NCBI RefSeq assembly: GCF_019049285.1
Contig: NZ_JAGMUL010000062.1
Coordinates: 178,551-242,550 of the forward strand
Direction: 5' to 3'
DNA: 64,000 bases
DNA from: Streptomyces sp. AC550_RSS872
GTDB lineage: Bacteria; Actinomycetota; Actinomycetes; Streptomycetales; Streptomycetaceae
Under the pieces are notes generated by a model. The model worked only from the letters and a program-made list of their open reading frames with translations, was not told the DNA's origin and searched no databases. Made by a program: the position numbers and the translations under genes. Positions 59,882 to 64,000 of this stretch are shown piece by piece (position 1 is the first letter of the stretch; each line of letters starts with the position of its first letter).

Positions 59882-60245
59882 TGCCTCCGGGCTGGCGGCG
59901 CGCCGACAGCCGCTTCCTCCACCACCGCGACACCAGGCCGGTGATGCCGGATGCTCCCAGCAGCGTGGCGGCGATCGTGCCGATCCGCGACCAGGGGAAC
60001 TTCAGGTCACCGGCCGCCTGGACTATGAGGAGTGTCGCCGCGGCCAGCACCACCAGCGCCACCAGGCCCAGCACTCCGAGACGGGTCACGAGCCTGAGCT
60101 TCATGGCACCGCGGGCGTTCTCTATCTCTATGAGGTGCTTCGTCTGCGCGGGGTCCTGTATGGCCTGCGCCTTGACGTCGTCGTCGTTGAGTCCGGATGC
60201 CCCGAGTACGCTCTGCAGGCCCTGCCATATCGACCTGAAGACCAC
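59817..60245 (-). CDS. small membrane protein of unknown function
   Basis: A 142-aa protein starting at GTG 60245 with a strong GGGGGAGGA upstream. It has a cytoplasmic-looking N-terminus with a short helix (KHLIEIENARGAM), two membrane helices (LGVLGLVALVVLAAATLLIV and IGTIAATLLGASGITGLV), then a basic and acidic tail. Both this and the convergent gene encode two-helix proteins and overlap by 65 bp. It follows the XRE gene by 45 bp on the same strand. Confidence 0.6.
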   Translation of the reverse strand: MVFRSIWQGLQSVLGASGLNDDDVKAQAIQDPAQTKHLIEIENARGAMKLRLVTRLGVLGLVALVVLAAATLLIVQAAGDLKFPWSRIGTIAATLLGASGITGLVSRWWRKRLSARRQPGGTTAENSSSNPAEGDQNQVGTS

Positions 60246-60290
60246 GTTGGTCCTCCCCCTGGTTCCACGACCAGAAAAGGCGCCGCAGAT

Positions 60291-61151
60291 CTAGCGGGCC
60301 GCGAGGTCTTGCTTGATGCGACCGATGAGGTCGAGTGACTCGGTGCCACCGAGCGCCAGATCCATCAGCGTCTGGAAGCACTCCTGGTAACGGGCCAGCA
60401 GCTCCAGGTCCTCGCCGCCGGTCATACTGCCCGCGGCGTGCTCCAGATACAGCAGGTCGTCGTCGTCGGAGAAGCCCAGCAGGACGAAGCTGCCGAGTGT
60501 GCTGTAGTGGGCCCCGGCCTCGAAGGGCAGTACGCGCACGGTGACCCCGTCCCGCGCACCGAAGTCGAGCAGCTGCTGCAACTGCTCGTCCAGCACCGCC
60601 TTTCCGCCGATCTGCCGCCGAACCGCCGCCTCGTCCAGGACGAACGTCGCGTCGAGGCCGGCGGCACCCTCGAACATCCTGCGCTGCCGCTCCATCCTCA
60701 AGGCCACGACCCGGCCGGTTCGTTTGGGGGCCAGGCCACGAGGGGCGAGCAGCGCCTCGGCGTATCCGCGGGTCTGTAGATGTCCGGGGATAACGATGGG
60801 GTGATACGTCTGAAGGGACGTCGCCGCGCTCTCGTAGCCCAAGTACTGGGCGAACTGGGGCGTCATCACGTCGTGATACCGGGACCACCAGCTGGGCCCC
60901 TTGCTGCCCCGGGCCGCCTCCTCCAGTTGGTTCACCATGTCCCGGTCAGTGACCTCGTACAGGGCCAGCAGTGCCCGCAGGTCGCTCACGGACACGCTGA
61001 CGGTACCGGTCTCGACCCGGATGAGCTTGGACTGCGACCACTCCACCCGCTCGGCTGCCTCACGCTGGGTCAGACCCGTGCGCTCACGCGCCTGCCGCAA
61101 GGCGAGACGTAGTTTGCGCCGGTTGAGGCTGGGGTCCACGGGGGGTGTCAT
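60291..61151 (-). CDS. XRE-family regulator with DUF5753 domain
   Basis: A 286-aa protein from ATG 61151 with GAAGGAG upstream. The N-terminal HTH (LRQARERTGLTQREAAERVEWSQSKLIRVETG) covers residues 15-70. The rest is the DUF5753 sensor domain (YHPIVIPGHLQTRGYAEALLA, RMERQRRMFE, FVLDEAAVRRQIGG, VRVLPFEAGAHYSTLGSFVLLGF, VLYLEH-like YLEHAAGS). These regulators work with DUF397 proteins such as the one at 59348. Ligand unknown. An AT-rich region with TGCAT-N8-ATGCA lies upstream. Confidence 0.9.
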   Translation of the reverse strand: MTPPVDPSLNRRKLRLALRQARERTGLTQREAAERVEWSQSKLIRVETGTVSVSVSDLRALLALYEVTDRDMVNQLEEAARGSKGPSWWSRYHDVMTPQFAQYLGYESAATSLQTYHPIVIPGHLQTRGYAEALLAPRGLAPKRTGRVVALRMERQRRMFEGAAGLDATFVLDEAAVRRQIGGKAVLDEQLQQLLDFGARDGVTVRVLPFEAGAHYSTLGSFVLLGFSDDDDLLYLEHAAGSMTGGEDLELLARYQECFQTLMDLALGGTESLDLIGRIKQDLAAR

Positions 61152-61688
61152 CGCCGCTCCTTCGTCTGTGCGCGCCTACCCTGGTTTCGGTCGGCCATGC
61201 ACAGAAAGCTCCTAGCATTTTGCATGGTTCATTATGCATAGAGCTAACGGGCTGGAGCTGATACCCGCTTGCGGCAGACAAGGGACCGGCGGTACGCGGC
61301 AGGGCTACCGAGGCGGTGTGAGCTGCACCGCTGCCGCGACTCCCATGCATCACTGGAACGTCTGAGCCGGCGTCTGTGCTCCCGGGGAGACGTTCTCCGG
61401 TGCCGAATCGTGGAAGCAAGGGGGGCTCAACGGGCGCACGAAACGACCGCCCGGCGCGGCGCGTCGCGCCCGGCGCACGTGCCGAGGAGCCGTGACGGTG
61501 CCGTCCTCGTGCGTCAGGCGTTTACAACCACGCCTCTCGGCGCTACCTTCCGCAACAGACGGGATGGGAGCGCTCCCATGAGCGGTGGACCGGAACCCGC
61601 CGCCCGGACCGCTCCCATCCCGGCGTCCGCACGCGCACCGATACACGCATCCGCACGGCCCGTACCTCAAGGAAGGGATCAGCCTGTC
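61152..61688. promoter_or_regulatory. 537-bp divergent region between the XRE gene and the LPMO gene
   Basis: The part near 61215-61245 has TGCAT-N8-ATGCA in AT-rich DNA, likely the XRE promoter and operator. The CebR box is at 61565-61578. The middle (61260-61500) is open in several frames but shows no protein family or ribosome-binding site, so I see no gene there. Confidence 0.5.
61565..61578. promoter_or_regulatory. CebR operator
   Basis: TGGGAGCGCTCCCA is a perfect 14-bp palindrome identical to the known binding site of CebR, the LacI-family cello-oligosaccharide repressor of Streptomyces. It lies 111 bp before the LPMO start. Confidence 0.92.
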
Positions 61689-62789
61689 ATGATCCTGACA
61701 AATGTCAGGGCGCCGGGCGCCTCAGGCGCTCCGCGCCGATTAGGCCACCCCACCCGCGCCAAAGCCCTCTTCCTCGTCCTGGTCTCCCTGCTCGCCACGA
61801 TCCCGGCGCTCGCGCTCGTGATGTCGGCCGGCAGCGAGGCGGAGGCCCACGGCACCCCCATGAAGCCCGGCAGCCGCACCTTCCTGTGCTGGCAGGACGG
61901 CCTCACCGACACCGGTGAGATCAAGCCCGTCAATCCGGCGTGCAGGACGGCCCAACAGGTCAGCGGCACCACCCCGTTCTACAACTGGTTCTCCGTGCTG
62001 CGCTCCGACGGCGCCGGCCGCACCCGCGGCTTCGTGCCCGACGGCGAGCTGTGCAGCGGCGGCAACACCAACTTCACCGGCTTCAACACACCCAGCAACG
62101 ACTGGCCGCTCACCCACCTCACCTCGGGCGCGACCGTCGACTTCTCCTACAACGCCTGGGCCGCGCACCCGGGTTGGTTCCACGTCTACATCACCAAGGA
62201 CGGCTTCGACCCCAGGCAGACCCTCACCTGGGACGACATGGAGGAGCGGCCCTTCCTCTCGGTCGACCACCCGCCGCTCAACGGCTCCCCGGGCACGGTC
62301 GAGGCCAACTACTCCTGGTCCGGGCAGCTTCCGGCGAACAAGTCGGGCCGCCACATCATCTACATGGTCTGGCAGCGCTCGGACAGCGCGGAGACCTTCT
62401 ACTCCTGCTCCGACATCGTCTTCGACGGCGGCAACGGCGAGGTCACCGGTATCAAGGAGCCAGGCAGCCCGACCGACCCGGTGCCCGGCGAGTGCTCCGC
62501 CACCCGCCGCACGACCGGTACTTGGTCCGGCGGCTACCAGTCCGAGGTGACCGTCACCAACTCCGGCGACGTTCCGATGCTCGGCTGGATGGTCGACTGG
62601 ACGCTTCCCACGGGGCAGAAGGTCGAGAGCCTGTGGAGCGGCAACGCCACCTATACCGGTCAGGGCGTGATGGTCCACAACGCCGACTGGAACGGCTCCC
62701 TCGATCCGGGAGAGAGCGCGACCTTCGGTTACGTCGTCTCCGGCTCCGGTGGCGACAGTGCGACGACCCTGCCCTGCCGGGTGGGCTGA
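61689..62789 (+). CDS. AA10 lytic polysaccharide monooxygenase with CBM2 cellulose-binding domain
   Basis: A 366-aa secreted copper enzyme. Residues 1-53 form an unusually long signal peptide (twin-Arg at 16-17, hydrophobic core LFLVLVSLLATIPALALVM, cleavage AEA/H). The mature protein starts with His54, one copper ligand; His160 in NAWAAHPGW is the other. Disulfide Cys and the CWQDG/NPAC segments are typical of cellulose-active AA10. A short GSPTDPVPGE linker leads to a CBM2 (about 262-366; WSGGYQSEVTVTNSGD, VEYVVSG-like end). It cleaves crystalline cellulose oxidatively. Codon 18 (61740-61742) is TTA. ATG 61689 is preferred to ATG 61578, which lies in the CebR box. Confidence 0.93.
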   Translation: MILTNVRAPGASGAPRRLGHPTRAKALFLVLVSLLATIPALALVMSAGSEAEAHGTPMKPGSRTFLCWQDGLTDTGEIKPVNPACRTAQQVSGTTPFYNWFSVLRSDGAGRTRGFVPDGELCSGGNTNFTGFNTPSNDWPLTHLTSGATVDFSYNAWAAHPGWFHVYITKDGFDPRQTLTWDDMEERPFLSVDHPPLNGSPGTVEANYSWSGQLPANKSGRHIIYMVWQRSDSAETFYSCSDIVFDGGNGEVTGIKEPGSPTDPVPGECSATRRTTGTWSGGYQSEVTVTNSGDVPMLGWMVDWTLPTGQKVESLWSGNATYTGQGVMVHNADWNGSLDPGESATFGYVVSGSGGDSATTLPCRVG

Positions 62790-62803
62790 ACCGCGGCTCG
62801 GGG

Positions 62804-62843
62804 CGGACCCGGTGGACGAGCGAGCCGCTGTCCACCGGGTCCG
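62804..62843. terminator. terminator of the LPMO gene
   Basis: CGGACCCGGTGGAC (62804-62817) is the exact reverse complement of GTCCACCGGGTCCG (62830-62843), 15 bp past the stop. Confidence 0.8.
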
Positions 62844-62913
62844 CGAGCCGGACGGGCCAGAGGGGGGAAGTGGGGCCGTCCGGATGGTGCGTGGCTGGTG
62901 CGAGACCAAGCTG

Positions 62914-62927
62914 CGACAACGTTGTCG
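62914..62927. promoter_or_regulatory. LacI-type palindrome in a convergent gap
   Basis: CGACAACGTTGTCG is a perfect 14-bp palindrome with the central CG typical of LacI-family operators. It lies between the 3' ends of the LPMO and esterase genes, where no promoter is expected. Confidence 0.45.
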
Positions 62928-62956
62928 AATGGTCTGTACATGACTCTACCGCCTCA

Positions 62957-62986
62957 ACGGGCAACGACGTCAAGCGGGTTGCCCGT
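62957..62986 (-). terminator. hairpin over the esterase stop codon
   Basis: ACGGGCAAC (62957-62965) pairs with GTTGCCCGT (62978-62986); the stop codon (62970-62972) is in the 12-nt loop. Confidence 0.5.
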
Positions 62987-63998
62987 CCAGCCGTCCTCTC
63001 GGCGTGCCCGGCTCCAACACCTCGGCCAACCAGCTCAGTTGGCGCCGCACATGCACCGCGTCGCCGCCCTCGTGGCCGTTGAACCGATAGGCGTGGATCT
63101 CCTTGCGCGGCTCGGTGTCCGACAGTTCCGCATAGTGGTTGAAGGCGCCGTACGCCCCGCTCGGCGGGCACACCGTGTCGCGCAGGCCGACCCCGAAGTG
63201 GGCCGGGGCGTGGGCGCGCCGGGCGAAGGAGATCCCCTCCATGTAGGAGAGCGTGTCGTAGGCGGCCCGCTCGGCGTCCCGGTGCACCGAGAGGTACGCG
63301 GTGATCTCGCCGTACGGCGACGCGTCGGTGAGGTCGAGTGCGCGGCGGATGCCGCACAGGAACGGGGCGGTGACCAGGAGCGCGGCGAGGTCGGGGACGA
63401 GGCCCGCGACGGCCAGGGCGAGTCCGCCGCCCTGGCTGTTGCCGACGGCCGCGATCCGTGAGCCGTCCACGCCGGGCAGTACGCGTACTGCCGCGACCGC
63501 CCGTACCGCGTCCGTGATCAGGCGGCGGTAGTGGTAGTCCTGAGGCGCGAGCAGGCCGCGCACGGCCGGGGCCGGGCCGCCCGGCGCCGTGGCGTGCGGG
63601 TCGGGGGTGGCGCCGCCGTTACCGTACTGGTCGCCCTGGCCCCTGTTGTCCATCAGCAGATGCGCGTACCCGGCGTTCACCCAGGTGAGCCGCTCGTGCG
63701 GGAGGCCGCGGCCCCGGCCGTAGCCGGCGTACTCGACGACGGCCGGCAGTGGTTCGCGCACCCCGGCCGGTCTGCTGAACCAGGCCCGCACCGGGTCGCC
63801 GGCGAACCCCCGGAAGGTCACGTCCCAGGTCTCCGTGAGCCGCAGGCCCGTCTCCACCGGTTCGCACGACGCCAACACCTCGTGCCGGTCCGCCTCCTTG
63901 AGGGTGTCGTGCCAGAACTCGTCGAAGTCGGCCGGCTCCTGGAGGTCGGGTCGGTAGCGCTCCAGGTCCGTCAACGGCAGGTCGAACGCGGGCAACAT
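62970..63998 (-). CDS. acetylxylan esterase / cephalosporin-C deacetylase (CE7)
   Basis: A 342-aa alpha/beta hydrolase complete within the window; its ribosome-binding site is beyond the right edge. CE7 marks are MDNRGQG, the nucleophile Ser in GNSQGGG, the Asp near GLRDTVCPPSG, and the catalytic His in FNGHEGG. There is no signal peptide, as in most CE7 enzymes, so it deacetylates imported acetylated xylo-oligosaccharides or other small acetyl esters in the cytoplasm. Next to a cellulose-active LPMO it fits plant-biomass use. Confidence 0.93.
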   Translation of the reverse strand: MLPAFDLPLTDLERYRPDLQEPADFDEFWHDTLKEADRHEVLASCEPVETGLRLTETWDVTFRGFAGDPVRAWFSRPAGVREPLPAVVEYAGYGRGRGLPHERLTWVNAGYAHLLMDNRGQGDQYGNGGATPDPHATAPGGPAPAVRGLLAPQDYHYRRLITDAVRAVAAVRVLPGVDGSRIAAVGNSQGGGLALAVAGLVPDLAALLVTAPFLCGIRRALDLTDASPYGEITAYLSVHRDAERAAYDTLSYMEGISFARRAHAPAHFGVGLRDTVCPPSGAYGAFNHYAELSDTEPRKEIHAYRFNGHEGGDAVHVRRQLSWLAEVLEPGTPRGRLDGQPA

Positions 63999-64000
63999 GG

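Noticed and set aside
61578..61688. ATG overlapping the CebR box as the LPMO start
   Set aside because: It would place the start inside the operator and add a long non-signal extension (SGGPEPAARTAP...) before the export signal.

Overview
The window is chromosomal DNA of a Streptomyces or very close relative. The GC content is very high with the usual third-position bias. Many starts are GTG, often in 4-base GTGA or ATGA overlaps. Family content is typical: DUF397 with an XRE/DUF5753 regulator, DUF5999, DUF6299, a SepF-like protein, PaaX, F420-type luciferase-like oxidoreductase, a long-form ArgG and a CebR-type operator. Two genes carry an in-frame TTA codon (bldA type). No tRNA, rRNA, CRISPR array or insertion sequence was seen.

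0-11 kb: an oxidative catabolic operon on the minus strand (M14 deacylase, SolA-like FAD oxidase, tartrate/D-malate dehydrogenase) lies under an 11-bp inverted-repeat operator. A PIG-L/Mca-like deacetylase follows, next to a decayed acyl-CoA dehydrogenase containing a 9-bp minisatellite. A 6-bp satellite precedes an M55 D-aminopeptidase. An FHA protein is coupled to a membrane Ser/Thr kinase that carries an extracellular lytic-transglycosylase-like domain. A secreted SxxK hydrolase, a 43-aa small ORF and a frameshifted secreted-protein gene complete this part.

11-29 kb: Aur1-type PAP2 membrane enzyme, lipoprotein beta-carbonic anhydrase, a large FAD/Fe-S D-lactate or glycolate dehydrogenase, a MarR/YceI divergent pair with two operator palindromes, a GT87-like membrane protein, and a one-chain assimilatory nitrate reductase (molybdopterin, flavodoxin and FNR domains). 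Then come a SepF-like protein, a P-loop ATPase overlapping a MazG-like protein, a TTA-containing small gene, an epoxide hydrolase, a 54-aa protein and an LLM oxidoreductase.

29-40 kb: remnants of a polyketide synthase and a methyltransferase abut the bacterial RNA-repair pair Hen1/Pnkp, which overlap by 4 nt. An NAD-kinase-like protein and an SPFH protein form a coupled pair. Facing them are arginine deiminase and ornithine carbamoyltransferase.

40-48 kb: an aerobic aromatic CoA-thioester cluster made of enoyl-CoA hydratase, a fused flavin monooxygenase/old-yellow-enzyme reductase, an aryl-CoA ligase, PaaX, an acyl-CoA dehydrogenase and RidA. The set matches 2-aminobenzoyl-CoA (anthranilate) or salicylyl-CoA catabolism. 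An identical 14-bp element lies in front of both arms and is the best candidate for the PaaX operator.

48-64 kb: DUF6299 protein, a large PGRP amidase, a YcxB protein, an XRE-MurA fusion, DUF4236, a TmrB-like kinase, argG with an ARG-box-like repeat, acnA with an iron-box-like site and a palindrome, a DUF397/XRE group, and a cellulose-type lytic polysaccharide monooxygenase with a perfect CebR box and a TTA codon next to a CE7 acetylxylan esterase.
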